Assembly (NCBI GenBank): GCA_009103225.1
Contig: RHPI01002264.1
Coordinates: 37,633 to 101,632, forward strand
Length of the DNA stretch: 64,000 bases
Reading direction: 5' to 3'
From: Chlorokybus atmophyticus
Taxonomy: Eukaryota; Streptophyta; Chlorokybophyceae; Chlorokybales; Chlorokybaceae
A program made the translations under genes and the position numbers. Of the stretch, positions 30,541-42,873 are shown piece after piece (position 1 is the stretch's first letter; each line of letters opens with the position of its first letter). The notes below the pieces were generated by a model that worked only from the letters and a program-made list of their open reading frames with translations, was not told the DNA's origin and did no database searches.

Positions 30541-31306
30541 CATCCGATGTTGATCTAGTTCTGGAGCCACAATGAGTTCTTTGGAAGTCCTCTTCCGACA
30601 CGTCCGCAAACATCATGGCAGAGCTATGTTGTTGTCGTTGTTGTTGTTGATGATGCGCGTGTGAAAATGTGCATGCATCCATATGTGCTCACGGTTTAGT
30701 GCGAACTTGGCCCAGGGTGTACCGTCCTCTTTGACGTTGTTTGCGTGCACCTTCCGCGCGTTGTCCTTGAACGCCTCATACGCACGGGCACGGACGTCGC
30801 TGTTGCTGCTGTCCTCGTCCGCATACTCCCTGTGGAAGCCTCCCGCGAACGCCTGGAACAGCTCGCTCAGCCGCTCCTCCGTCAGTGGCGACGCCGACAA
30901 GGTGGACGAGAACAAGGAGGCGGAGGCGGGGGAGGAGGAGGGCAAGGAGGAGAAGGAGGGCAAGGACAAGGACGACCTTCTGGTCAAGCCCAAAGGCGCC
31001 GCCTAGGAGGTGGACGAGGACAAGAACGACGTCAGTGACTATGTTGTCCATGAGGTCAAGGAGGAGAAGGTGTGTTCCTACCTTTCCTGCTAAGAGCAGA
31101 GCGATGTCGTATGCGTGTGTGGCTTCGTGCACGTCGTCGGCGCCGCCGTCCTGGACCAGCGGGTGATCAAGGTCGACCATGTCGTCGCCGAGGCGCGCGA
31201 GAGGAGAGAGGCGGGCGGCGGAGACGAGGTGGAGCGGGCTGAAGAGCGGGACGACAAGGAGGAAGAGGAAGAGAGGGGCGGCCGCCGCCGCCGCTGATGA
31301 CGCCAA
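30541..31306 (-). pseudogene. Cysteine protease 5'-end copy with intact signal and propeptide exons but no catalytic domain
   Basis: Exon 1 (31306 to about 31085) encodes a signal peptide and a segment parallel to the intact gene ([13 protein letters not shown]). Exon 2 (about 30999-30690) encodes a complete I29-like propeptide ([22 protein letters not shown]). The acceptor before the following F-A-D-V-S-E-E-D-F exon is lost, and the catalytic exons are absent. As it stands it could at most make a secreted propeptide-like inhibitor; decay is more likely. Confidence 0.75.
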
Positions 31307-31794
31307 TACCGACGCCTACCACCACCACCACCACAACAGTAGTGATTGCTAAGACCGCCGATTCGCTTTCATGTCTCTATTGATAAAAAATTGTAATTGT
31401 GCGCACGCTGCTGAGCGTTGGAGCTTGATGCACGCGTACACATCGAGTCGCACACAGTACTTGTCGTTGATCACTGCGCAATGGGCTGACCAGTTGATGA
31501 GTTGCACAGCACTCGCAGTGCATGCACTCCAGTGTATCTCTCGGTGCGCGACATGCACATTGCGTGGCGTCGTTGCGATTGTGTGCTGTTGACAAGGATG
31601 GTGGTGATCTGGATGCATGTGATTGTTAGTATCATCCCTCTTCTTCTTACGTATGCAAGAGTTCGTTGTCAAGGGTGCCTGCAAGCAGCAGGTGCAGAGA
31701 CACACAGGGCACACACAACCTCTTTCCCACACCCACAATCAGACGCGCAAGAACAATGCAACAACCAGTTGCACACAATCACGCATACTCCCAA
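31307..31794. other. Duplicated noncoding segment
   Basis: Upstream of the propeptide copy and downstream of the EXO1 gene. It aligns in patches with 29140-29838. No gene seen. Confidence 0.6.
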
Positions 31795-34700
31795 CTAGTG
31801 TCTTAAAGGAGTTGGTACGGGTGTGCAGAACCTCCTTATGCCGAGCGCGGCCGCGACGGGCTTCACCACCGCCCGCTTTACCCTCGCCAACAACAACACC
31901 TTCTGCTTCCCTTTCCTCTTTCCACTCTCCTCTTTGCTGCTCTTTGTCCCGCTCGTCATCAACGCCATCGTGGTCGTTACGCGCCGACGCTTGGGACTCA
32001 ACACAGCGCACTGTGGTTGTGGTTGTTGTTGATGCGGTCGACTCACGCCAAGCACAACACAGTCGTCCACACTATCTCTACCCTCATCCTCATCGACATC
32101 AACCACAACAGTCGCATGTGGCATTGTCGGGATGTTGTTGGGCTCAACATCGCGCTGCTCGGCTCTTTCATCAGCGTGCTCCTGCATGTCTCTCTCAATT
32201 GGCGTGGTCTCCTGCTCTGCTTTGTCATGTCGGCAATGTTGTGTCCGCTCCTCTTCTCGCGCGCGCTTGAACGGGTTGAATGGCTGCTTGGCCATGCGTG
32301 GCGTTGTTGTAGTTGCGGCGGTCGGTTCGCGTATGTGGTCAAGAGAGTCTTCTTCGGCTGCGCGTGATGATGACGGCATTGAAGCTGGTGTTGTGAACAG
32401 CCGCGCCACGTGCGCCACGCTGCACAACGCAGCTGCTGCCACACATAAACGCGTTCAACCCCAAACATGCGCGCACACGTAAACACGCACACATACGTGC
32501 GTGCGCACGCACACGCTTGCGCGTGCACGCACGTGCATACCCAAAAGCATGTGCAAGCATGGATGCGTGCGTGCAGCAGCGAGTGTGGTAGCAAGTGAGA
32601 ACTTGTCTCACCAGGTGTGACCACGTCTCTTTCGCGTGCGCACCCTCGCTCGACAACATCTTCATTACTCCGAGCACTGGCGCCTGGTGTGGATGCCGGA
32701 ACGACATAGTGGGTTGGCTTCATGCGCGCCCCAGCGCCCGGCCACCCGGCTGGCGTTGAAGGGGGAGGAGGCGTGCGGGGAGTGCGTGCTGCTTTTGGCA
32801 TCACTGTTGGGTGTGTGGATGCGTGCGGAGCGAGCGTCATGGGATCGAGGCGGCCCTCAGCCACGCCGCGCGCCACTTCCGCATCCAACTCGCTGCATAG
32901 CAGCACAGCATTTGGTATAGCAACACTGATACGTACACAGACGCACGCGTACACACACGCGCGCGCATACATGGGTGACTGTGCGCGCGCGCACGCACGC
33001 TTCAGATCACATGCAGACACACGTGCATGGGCAATGCACGTACGCGCCGAGAAAGTCCATGTCTCTACTGCCGTCACCACCATTCTCGAGCTGCTCCCTG
33101 AGGGCGGTCGGGACGGGGCTGAGGTGAGCCATGCGTTGGGTCCGCCAGTCGTAACTGCGCGCGCATGTGCACGACATCAAGCCCACAACAGGCATGAAGC
33201 ATTCATACAACTAGCATTAGACAAGCGCACATGCGGGCGTTGCGGAAGGCCAGCACGGACTTCACGAAGCCGAGGACGTACTCGGGGGAGGGCCGCGGCT
33301 TCATGCGATCGCGCATGTAGTGAAGAACCTGCGAGCCACTCAATGACATATCGACAATGACGCATGCGTGCGCGCATACGCACAAACAATAGCACACATG
33401 TGCGTGTACACGCACAAGCAAACAAACAATTGCATGTGCATGCATGCATGCACGTGCACGCACATAGACACACCTACCTGTTCCAGCGTTTTGAACGGCC
33501 TCAAGTGCTTGACTGCCGTCCTGAAGCCCACTCCCGGCATGGACTCCAGAAAATCACACCCCGCCAGCACACACGCGGCTGCACACAACCAACAACCAAC
33601 AATCAACACCACCGCCCACACACAATCCAAACCACACAACATTCACACTACCCTACCGAGAAACGTGTCGTGAGTGAAGCCGGCAAAGGACAGCGCGCCA
33701 GCTGGGAGTTTGTCCAGTGGATGTTGTTGGGTTGTTGTACTTTGTGGTGATTTTGCTGTTGAAGTGGTGGTGTTGATGATGTGAGAGAGTTCTACGAGGG
33801 CGCCTGTGCCATCTCGGTCCATCTTGAAGAGCACGCGCTCGACACCGTAAGCTAGGAGGTCCGAGTCCTCACTGATCACCGCGAGCACGCCGCCGTCGGC
33901 CTCGCTCACTCGCGCCAATGCAGCCAACTGACAGGGTAGATAGATACAGCGAGTGAGCGAGTGAGTGAGTTCACGCTCATAGGCACATATTGCACACGTA
34001 TACATACACGCACTTGTGTACTCGCACGCACGCGCACATGCGTGTACACGTACACGCGCGCGCGCATGCGTGCTGGCACCCACGCATGCGCGTGTGTGTT
34101 GTTTGTGCAAAAAGACAAGCACCCACCCCCAATGCCAAAGCATCCCCACCCCACTCCTTTTACTCCCCGTCACCTGCGCGTCGGCTTCGTAGGGCGCTAC
34201 CACAAACTCCACCCCCCTCTCCCTCATCGCCCCCGCCACCCCCCTCACCATCTCCGCGCTCACCCCCGCCGCGCGCTGGAAGTAGCACGTCGCGCCGGCA
34301 TTGTCACCCGCTGCGAGGAGAGCCCGGCCCAACTCGAGAGACTTGGACCTGAGACTGAGAGAGGGGAGAGGGGAGTTTGTGTGGGTGGGTGGGGGTGGGT
34401 GGGAGGGAGGAGAGGGAGTGTGACAAAAGCGTACTGTCTGCGGGTGGTTTCGGTGTTGCGTTTGAGGGGGAGTCGGCCGCCGTCGAAGGCGATCACGGGG
34501 ATGAGGCCGTGGAAACGGAGAAGGTCCACGCGGTGGAGGAAGTACCTGTGTGGTGGGTGTGTGTGCGTGTGCGCGCGCGCGTGCGCGTGCTAGTGCGTGC
34601 GTGCGTGTACGCACTCGATTGTGCGTATATGCGTGTGTGTGCGCAACCGAATGTGCGTGTGACCGCACGTGCTCACGTCCCTATCTGTGTGTGCGAGCAT

Positions 34701-35293
34701 GCCTGCACACACAGACAGACACACGTGCACACACGTGTGCGCATGTGTTTGACTCTATGCATGTAGGCACGTCTGTGTTTGGTGTGGTGGCCACGTCACA
34801 TACCTGATGTAGGCATCTGTTGGCAATCCTTCGCACAGCTCCAGGGCACACGCGTACGCTGCACGATGCACATCAGAGTATCACATAGCATCGCAAGTTG
34901 GCTTGAGTCCACCAATCGACTACACGTGACTCCGTTAATTGAATGCATGTCAGTACAACTTGAAGTTTCCAGTTGTGTTTGACTTAGAGCAAGTCAGTTA
35001 CCTCCCTTGTGGAGCCAGCACGAGGCGTCCACACCCACCTGAGTATCAGTACGATCATGGGTTATGAAAAGCACAGCCGCCATTATCCAACAACGATGAC
35101 GACGATAAGCTCAACAACGCGGCCATATACGAGCACACGCACAATGTGTGTGCAATGTTGGTGTGTACATGAGTGTCTCCCTCTCGCTCTATATCACAAG
35201 GTCGCACTCTCTCACCCTATGTCCAGCGAACTCCGACACGTGGCATTGGCGCTGGTAGGGTCTCAACTCCTTGAGCAGCCCTTGCACACCCAT
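31795..35293 (-). CDS. EXO1: EXO1-type 5'-3' exonuclease (XPG/FEN1 family)
   Basis: Eleven exons: 35293-35216, 35038-35002, 34858-34804, 34545-34435, 34348-34174, 33927-33657, 33578-33478, 33328-33231, 33154-33044, 32892-32612, 32435-31795; 652 residues, phases close. XPG-N begins M-G-V-Q-G-L-L and includes V-D-A-S-C-W-L-H-K and A-F-D-G-G. XPG-I has V-A-P-Y-E-A-D-A-Q and S-E-D-S-D-L-L-A-Y-G. The helix-hairpin-helix region has A-G-C-D-F-L-E-S-M-P-G-V-G. These supply the metal-binding Asp/Glu set. The M-G-V-Q start and the P-E-Y-V-L-G-F region favour EXO1 over FEN1 or GEN1. EXO1 acts in mismatch repair and end resection. The C-terminal ~300 residues are disordered, with an S-P-K-R-R-R-V nuclear-signal-like motif. 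The acceptor of the last exon is one of two adjacent CAG choices and is less certain. Confidence 0.9.
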
Positions 35294-35538
35294 CTCAACA
35301 CCAACATCCACCACCCCGCCGCCGCCTGATGCAATGCAAGTCAAAACACTGCACAAATTCAAACTGTTGTACCCGCGCTTTCTTGTGCGCCACCGCACAG
35401 TGTTAGTGCCCAAACGCTTGTGCGTCAAATGCACAAGCTTTTGTGCGATTACGCACAAGGAAGGATAAATCAAACTAAACTAAGCTACACCCGTAGGCTT
35501 AATCCTTCACACCTGAACCCTGTGGCCTAGACCCTACC
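35294..35538. promoter_or_regulatory. Bidirectional promoter between EXO1 and a methyltransferase gene
   Basis: Only 245 bases separate the two divergent start codons. The central part (35390-35462) contains four TTGTGCG/CGCACAA-type words in both orientations. The same words occur in the TTC27/CEP135 promoter at 47262-47330. Confidence 0.55.
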
Positions 35539-37610
35539 ATGGCGGCGGCGGCGGCGGCGGCGGCGGCCATGCAGGTGTCCGGGTGGTCGGCCGTGAGGCC
35601 TGTGGGCTTGCTGTTGGGTGCCAGCCCCCCGCCGTCTGCCGGTGGGAGGAGTCGGCGGACGAGGGTGGCCAGGAGGGCCAGGAGAGCGACGACGGCTATG
35701 GCCGCGGTGGAGAGCGGCGGCGGTGTCCGGGAGAGGCCGGTCTGGTCGGGGGAGTCGCCCGTGTCGTGGCTTCTCAACCAGGCCATTAGGATTGAACCCA
35801 CTTATAGGTGAGGTTGTTGTTGGCAGTGTGCCTGCCAGTGCTTATGCATGGCCAATGCATGCGCACGCGTTGGATGTCAAAGCAATCTTTACAAGCAATC
35901 TTTACAATTGTAGGCACTAATCAACTCCTACCGAATGTGCGTTGGTCATTCTATAGCTGTAACTACTCTTGACATGAGCAACACGAGGTGGGTGTGGCAC
36001 AGTTCATGTGTTGGCATCGCGTGCAGCGAGAGTTGCTGGCTTGCATTGTGCAGTACATGTGCTCTGTCTCGCACCCATGTAACCGCACTGCTTGCAAGCC
36101 ATTGTGTGATCCCTCGCACATGTTTGCTTGTGCATTGCATGATCATGCACGACTTGTCCTATGCCAATCAACAAGAATGTCAACGTGCAGGGCGCTGATA
36201 GCGGTTGGACGGGCGCTCTTCTTGAACACAGCACGCAGCTCCGGCGTGCCGTGGGATGAGAACCGCCGCCAGCTCGAGCAACACGTGGCCACGCTGCAGC
36301 GCCTCGCCGACGAAGTCAAAGACCCCCGCACCGCTGCCCCCGAGTACTACCTCAGCCGCTTCCACGGGTAAATGAAGTTACAGTCGCAGTAAATAAATAA
36401 CATCTCATTGCCAGCACACATGCTGCATGCCAAAACAACACGCATTCGCTCTCGTGCACACACACACGCTTAACCATGGGTGCACAGGCTTGTGCAAACA
36501 CACACATACACGTACACACGCAGGTACTATGAGGGCAACCTGTGTTGGGATGCTGCGTTGGAAGTGGAGTCTGCCTCCCAGGTGATGGGCGCGCGTTGCT
36601 TCCCGGACTCGCCTTCCCCCGAGTCCGCCTTACTAACGCTTCGCGACGCCATCGTGGACGTGATGTTGGCTTACCGCCAGCGCGTTGGTCAAAACAACAA
36701 CAGCATCAGGCACGTCCTCGACGCCGGTTGCAGCTGCGGGTTGAGCACGCGCCACCTGGCACAGCGCCTCCCCAACGCACATGTCACGGGGTTGGACCTA
36801 TCGCCAAACTTCCTCGCTGTTGCGCGGTTCCGGGACACACCTGAAGGTGGTGCTGACACATCGAAGCCACGCAACTGGGAGTATGTGCACGCGTGCGCGG
36901 AGGACACGCGACTGCCTGATGCTTCGCAGGTACGAGTGAATGTCACTGTGTTGATACTACTGCACTGTTACAGAGTATATATATCACCACTATGTACGCG
37001 ATCACTGTTCTACTCATCCTTGAGAATGCTATTTGTTGTAGTCTCTTCACCTTCTGCCTAATACCTCTCACACTAGTTTACAAAGAACCCGCACAAGTGC
37101 CTGCTACCCACCATCACACTAGCACAGAAAGCGCTTGTGCACATGTGTGCACGCGCGCACACGCATGCGCACGTATGAGCGTGCGCTTGATCACGCCCTG
37201 TCACAGACACTGTCCTTGCAATTGTATCACTGCAGCACTGCCACATTTGTTGAAGTACTTCACGTTGCGTCATCTGCAACCGACGCGTTGTCTCACGCGT
37301 CCAGGACGTGGTGGCCTGCAACTTCATCGTTCACGAGCTTCCTCAGCACGCCACGCGCGCATTGTTGAAAGAGGCGATGCGCGTGCTTCGTCCCGGCGGC
37401 ACGTTGTACGCGGTGGACAACGACCCCCGTAGCAAAACCATCCAGTCCCTCCCGCCCTTTGTCTTCACCGCCATGAAGGCCTCCGAGCCCTTTGCCGATG
37501 AGTATTACACGCTCGACCTCGAGGAGGCCATGCGTGACGCTGGGTTCAAACATGTTGAGGCCGCGCCAACAGACCACAGACATCGCTCGGTGCTCGGGAC
37601 CAAGCTGTGA
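35539..37610 (+). CDS. Class I SAM-dependent methyltransferase, probably plastid-targeted
   Basis: Four exons: 35539-35807, 36191-36367, 36524-36929, 37305-37610; 385 residues, phases close. The first ~65 residues are Ala/Arg/Ser-rich with few acids, as in a chloroplast transit peptide. A middle helical region (L-E-Q-H-V-A-T-L-Q-R-L) precedes Y-Y-E-G-N-L-C-W-D-A. The Rossmann domain has motif I V-L-D-A-G-C-S-C-G, post-I G-L-D-L-S-P-N-F, motif II/III F-I-V-H-E-L-P and motif IV-V M-R-V-L-R-P-G-G-T-L. Plant and algal plastid proteins with this architecture exist, but the substrate cannot be told from sequence. It is divergent from EXO1. Confidence 0.88.
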
Positions 37611-38822
37611 GAGGTTGGTTGGCTATTTCGTGCGCGCGGTGTGGTGTACGTACTGTAGACTGTTTCTTTTGTTTGAAGTTTTGGATACATCTGTGAGGTA
37701 GTGGTAGTGAGTCGGCCAGGCTGTGTGGGGTGTGTATGCTTAGGCAGGTGAATCTAGGTAGACAACTTATGCAGTTGAGTCTGAGAAGCTGTTGTTATGA
37801 TGGAACGATACTTGTAGCACAACGTTCGAGCTGGTGACACAGTTTGTGTTTACTTGGGTCAGCTTGATTGGTGTCATCAAGAGAGAGATGGTGCAAAGTA
37901 CACAACACATGTCAGAGCGCACACTGTTTTAGAGGGAATGTAACGCAGTTGGAATTGGCCTACAAAGGACGTGCTCGTGAGATACCTGCTCGTATACTTT
38001 CACGTCATCAGAATCTCTGCGCGAGAATATGGGTACAGGTATCATCCAGTAGTCCTCCAACATGGGCCAAAACCAATGCTTTGACTTAGTGTTGATGGGT
38101 AAAACACCCCAGCCGTAGTAGCGTCAGTCAGTTGTGAGCTAGTCAGTGTTAGGCTCTGGCAGTCACAAGCAGCAACGGCAAAGGCAACAATGATGCGCTG
38201 GGTCCCTCGCGGCCATGGGCTCACCTACATGCAAGAAGAAGCACGTGCATGATAGATACCAGTGCAAACAACCAACGTGGCAAGATAGTCAAGTATTTGC
38301 AGCATGGCGACAGCACTGGCCTGCAAGCCCATTCTGACAAGTAGTATACGTTACAAAAGAGGCTTACTTAGTTTGCGACCTACACAGTAGTAATGCGGGG
38401 TTAATAACCACCACAGGTGGCCGACCTGTTCATACATATATAGCATACATATAGCGTACAACAATGATACAACAATGGTCACTAACTAGATAGCTAACAA
38501 AACCCTCGCCTCAACCGGACATGACTCCAGTCTCCCTCGACCCTCAGGCAACCCACTCCATCCCAGTCATCATGTCTGGTACATCACTCTCGGTGCAACA
38601 CCTGCGCACAGCAACCACATCAGTCTCCTGGTGGCTATCTCGACACGTGTCTGCATCACATGTACACACCCATACATTTACACAAACACCAGTGTGCACA
38701 AGCATGTACGCCAGCATCATGTGCAGTTACATGCAGAGTAGCCAGCAAAACACACGTACCAGGTTGGGTGCGGCGAACGAGGCGTTCGCACGTGCGCGTG
38801 TGTGACCAACTGTATCACACAA
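37611..38822. other. Intergenic region between convergent genes
   Basis: 1.2 kb with no recognised gene. It holds the 3' ends of the methyltransferase (plus) and the glycoside hydrolase (minus). An AT-rich tract with short TATAGCATACA-type repeats is at about 38430-38470. Confidence 0.65.
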
Positions 38823-40297
38823 TCAGAATCCCGCTCGTCGGTTGGCATCTGCGAGGATCTTGCATGCCGACTTAGGCACAAGCGTGTCCACCCTGTACGT
38901 CTGCCCACTAGTGGTTTTCGCCGTGGTGTACCCCACAATGGAGTGCAAACCATAATGTGCCTCCATGGGTGAGGCCACTTGTGTCTTCCACAGCTCATCA
39001 GAGTACTCAAACGCAAAAGACCCGAGGAAGCGCGGGTACTTTGAACCCGTCATGGCCGAGGCCAACGTGCCCGCTGAGGACTGATAGCACTGTTGTTGGG
39101 TGCCGGAGAATACGCTCGGGGTGGGGAGAGATGACAAACCCCACTCTCCAATCACAAGTGGTGTGTTCTTCAACACAGAGTCTTTAAAATAGCCGTCGAG
39201 GACGTTTGTCAAGACCGCCCCGTGCGTGGGAGCGTAGTTTTTGAAGAAGTACATGTTGATGGTGGCCACGTAGCGGGCGTTGTACACGCCGGCCATGTTG
39301 TACTGACTCATCCACCCTTTGATGAGCTTTTGAGATGCGAAGCCGCTGTCGAAGATGGATGCGACGGATATCGGCCGCGAGGAGGGGTCGAGTGTGGACA
39401 CGAGCTTCACCACGCGCATCACCTTGCGGAGACACACGTACAGCGAGTTGCGGCACGCGGGGTCAAGGGTGATCTCGTTCGTGATGACCCACATTGCGTT
39501 GGCCGAGTGGGATTTGAGCGAGTTCACGATCGCGGCGATGTTCTGCTGCCAGTTGGCGTCGTTCAACACGTACCAGTTGGAGATAGGCACCAACACCTTC
39601 ATCCCCCGTGACCTCGCGTAGTCCATGAAGGGCTTGTGGTCCCTTGTTGGATTCACCTGCACTCGCAACAAACATACAAGTCAATGCCAGAACAGTTGAC
39701 AACCGCACTACACCAATGGACAGATGCATGCACGGCATGGTTTCCCCGCACTGTTTGAAACAGTGCGGGGAATGTACATGCTGTTACTGATACAGTTGTG
39801 CACATGACGAGTGCAATTGAGAGTGGTGGTAAACGTTGCATCACCCAGGCACGTTTCCATATTGTGATACGGTGACAGCAGCACTGATACATTGTCATAC
39901 AGACAGAATGCTGCATGCAGATGCGGTTTTTCGATGCACATGCTGTTACACGCTATAATACACCTTTCCCAATACATGGTTTAATACAGCTGCATTGCAT
40001 GTGGGCGCATCATAACAAACAGCTTACTTGGTAGAGACGGACTGAGTTGAAGCGCATGTCGCTGCGCATCTTGCCAATGTCATCTCGCCCCTTCGGTCCC
40101 CACATCGCTGCGAAATCGGCATTGGCGTAGTCTCCCGACCAGTACGGTCCCGGCGAAGACACGCGGTAGTCCGACGGCGCGGGGGAGTAGCACACGCCGT
40201 TGAGTGGTCTCAGAGATTGACCCGCGAAGGCGTCGGTGAGAGTGAGCGAGGACAAGGCGAACAGCAACAATGCGCATGATGCCGCCAACAACGCCAT
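38823..40297 (-). CDS. Secreted glycoside hydrolase, clan A-like TIM barrel (putative beta-glucanase/glucanosyltransferase)
   Basis: Two exons, 40297-40028 and 39656-38823; 367 residues. N-terminal signal peptide (A-L-L-L-F-A-L-S-S-L-T-L). The body starts L-N-G-V-C-Y-S-P and has R-F-N-S-V-R-L-Y-Q. A T-N-E segment (W-V-I-T-N-E) fits the acid/base glutamate and V-I-G-E-W-G-L the nucleophile glutamate; this two-Glu arrangement is typical of clan GH-A (families such as GH5, GH17, GH72). Several cysteines suggest disulfides. The exact family and substrate are not certain; a cell-wall beta-glucan is plausible. The 371-base intron contains a perfect hairpin at 39742-39772. Confidence 0.82.
39742..39772. 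repeat. Perfect 15-bp inverted repeat in the glycoside hydrolase intron
   Basis: Two 15-base arms (first arm TTCCCCGCACTGTTT) are exact reverse complements with one base between them, inside the intron 39657-40027. As RNA it would form a stable hairpin in either transcript orientation. Confidence 0.9.
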
Positions 40298-42873
40298 GTT
40301 GGTATGCGTATCTCTGCGTGTCGCTCACCGTTGCAGTTTCCTGTTGAACCATGACAATGCCTCCACTTAGCATGCAATAGACTGTTCAACAACTTAAACT
40401 TAAAGAGAGTGCCAACACACGGTGGGTAGGAGAGATGCATTGCTTGCTTGCGGTGCGTATGTGTGTACACATGTACACACATACACACCCATGCGCACAC
40501 CCAGCCATCCACACACACCTGGTTGTTGGGAGGGGGGAACAGCTGGCTGCGTGGACCGGGTTGAGCGCAGGTACACACAACGACTGTGTCACTGTGTACG
40601 TGCACACACACGCTAGTGCCAAAAGTACACCAGCTGGGCAATGTGCCACACAGCTCCTCCTGCTGCTTCTCTGAGTCACTGTCGTTACCAGCAGCGTCGT
40701 CCGCCGCTACCTTCTCCTTGTCTACCTCCTTGGCCTCCACACCACAATGCAACACAAAGCACCCGCACTATCCCCCCTCCCACCCTGTGTCTTTTTCCGA
40801 CAACTGAGACCTCAGCGAGGACATATACTTCATTTAACTCCTCGGTCAGAGCCAATCGCTGCGCTGTCAACTAACCGGCTTTTGGGGACGCGTCGCGCGC
40901 CAGTCACTGCACGAAAGTCGGTTCCCAAGACCGGTTACAACTGGCCGCCAACTAAGTTTTATTGACTGCGGCAGTTCTTCGCTTTAAAGTCTTTTTGCGA
41001 GGCTGAAGCGTAACGTTTCTGAAAATGTCCGAAAAAGACACAAGTGGACACTGCTGGACACTGTTGCGCGCTGACGCGAGGGACTTGAGCCAATGAGCGT
41101 AGAAGTCGATGGGATGTATTGGTCATCCGGGGACAAAGTCAAGGGCGGGAAGCTACGTCGCTGTACGTAGCCCTCCCGCGGTCCCGTCACTTTCTAGCGT
41201 CCCTACTCGGACCGGTGACGGGTTGACGGTCATTGTGACTACTACTGTCCAGTACTCGACACACTCTGTAAAACTGAGCATGCCGGTCAACAAGCCAGGT
41301 CAAGCGGTTCATTGCGGCTTACGCCGCCACTCTGGTGCCAACCGGGCACATCTCTGGCCATGTACTGGACAAGGATGGCAACAACAGAATGGGCTAGTGC
41401 GTCGCCTACAAAGTAGACTGGCTGTAATGGGGTTGGCAAGGCTGCATGCATAGCCCATGAGGCTGCTCTCGACCCCTGTGATATCGGGGGGATCTGCTAG
41501 ACAGGGACCGCAATTTGTGTACGAAGTGCAGTACGACTTGTTGTGCACCGCCATAACTGGAGTATAATTTGGCCCATAATGTGTGGGCCATAAGTTTGGG
41601 CCTTGTGACAAGGCACTTGTGGCCACAAGTTGTGCGCCACAAGGCCCAAAGGTTGCATGAGACTGCTGTTCAATGCCCAAAACACAGCATGCACCACAAC
41701 CTGACATGACTCATGAGGACCGCGGTGGCATTGATGTCGCAAATTTGCATGTGCGGGAGACTGCGTCCCCAAAGGACACAGCACAGGACTCCCATGCTAG
41801 CCCAGAACGTTACCCAGGGTCGTACATTTTATGCCAGGTGTAGGGCTCCCGGACTCCGGAGGCCCTTTGTAGGGCTTCCGGGAGACCGTCTCCATGACAT
41901 CATTGCTCGACAAGAAGGGAATGCCTATATTCAATCATACAGGCCCTCGCCTTAAACTTATCGACGCTGTGCCAGATGGCGCCCTCGAGTCACTCCCGTA
42001 CAGAAGTTTCATCTCGGTCCAGTGCATGCTGCAGCTCGATATAGCACGTGACCCGCCACTGGGGACGAGACTTATTGCGGTGGACCCATAGCAAGCCCTC
42101 TTTGGCTTACACGTGTGCTGCTCTGGATATTTGGCGGCGTCGGTATGCGACAGCCATTCGCGGTCAATTTGAATTTGTCTGGTGATGGCGCCTTGGGACT
42201 GCGTTATTACAGTGTGATGACGATGTGTGACGACACCTTCCCTGTTCCGTGATGGCAGCTTCCTCAGTGCATGCCGACACTCAAACACTTTACATAAGAG
42301 TGCCAGCAAGTGAACAGCGGTGCAATGCGGTGTGAAGCTGAAAGATATAGAGATGTATGCCAGTGTGCCAACAATAAGGAGTGGCGCTCACAACTCGCGG
42401 GGCATGGGCGTTAGTGTGTATTCAATGCTTGCTACAATGTCACAAACGACATCAACGACCACAAGCAATGGTGGTAGGTAAGCGTATGGTGTACTCAGGC
42501 ACGCTCATAGCTACCTCAAACCACCATCACCAGTTGGACCAACAGCAGCATAGTGTTTACTGAGGCATAACCACTCACCACAACCCTCAACCAACATCAC
42601 CAAATGAACAAAAAACTGCAACAGAAAATAAGGACAAATGTTGCAAGGCCAAGGCAACTTATTTGTTGTCTTGTTGGCACAACTTGCTGCCATCTGTGAC
42701 AGCAAGCCCATGCTACAGTGTTGAACTGCGTCACAACCGAATCACTAGCCAAACAACTGAATAACTACAAACAGCATGCGCGCAAGCGTGTCAACAACCA
42801 CATCATGCCAGGCACGGACAAGTTCCTGCAGCTCTCTACGCAACTACTAGGCATCTGCGCACGAAGTCCACGC
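40298..42873. other. Gene-free region with palindromic TTGTGCG-type words
   Basis: 2.6 kb in which I recognise no gene. A short minus-strand open stretch around 40780-40870 has no supported continuation. At 41567-41650 there is a cluster of CTTGTGGCCACAAG (a perfect 14-bp palindrome) and TTGTGCGCCACAAG words, similar to those in the two divergent promoters. Confidence 0.6.

Noticed and set aside
32043-32412. Alternative reading frame for the last EXO1 exon
   Set aside because: It would use the CAG nearer 32421, but it gives a Thr/Arg/Met-rich tail without the S-P-K-R-R-R-V motif and ends earlier; the chosen acceptor keeps a longer acidic/Lys-rich tail. Both remain possible.
33380-34700. Several long frames rich in Cys-Val-Arg or Thr-His
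   Set aside because: They read GT/GC/CA-rich introns of the EXO1 gene in other frames; the EXO1 exons account for the coding signal.
40685-40874. Possible small minus-strand first exon upstream of the glycoside hydrolase
   Set aside because: About 30 residues look protein-like, but no donor/acceptor pair gives a continuation in phase and no similarity is recognised.
41894-42091. 65-codon plus-strand open stretch
   Set aside because: Isolated, with no splice context and no recognised family; chance cannot be excluded.
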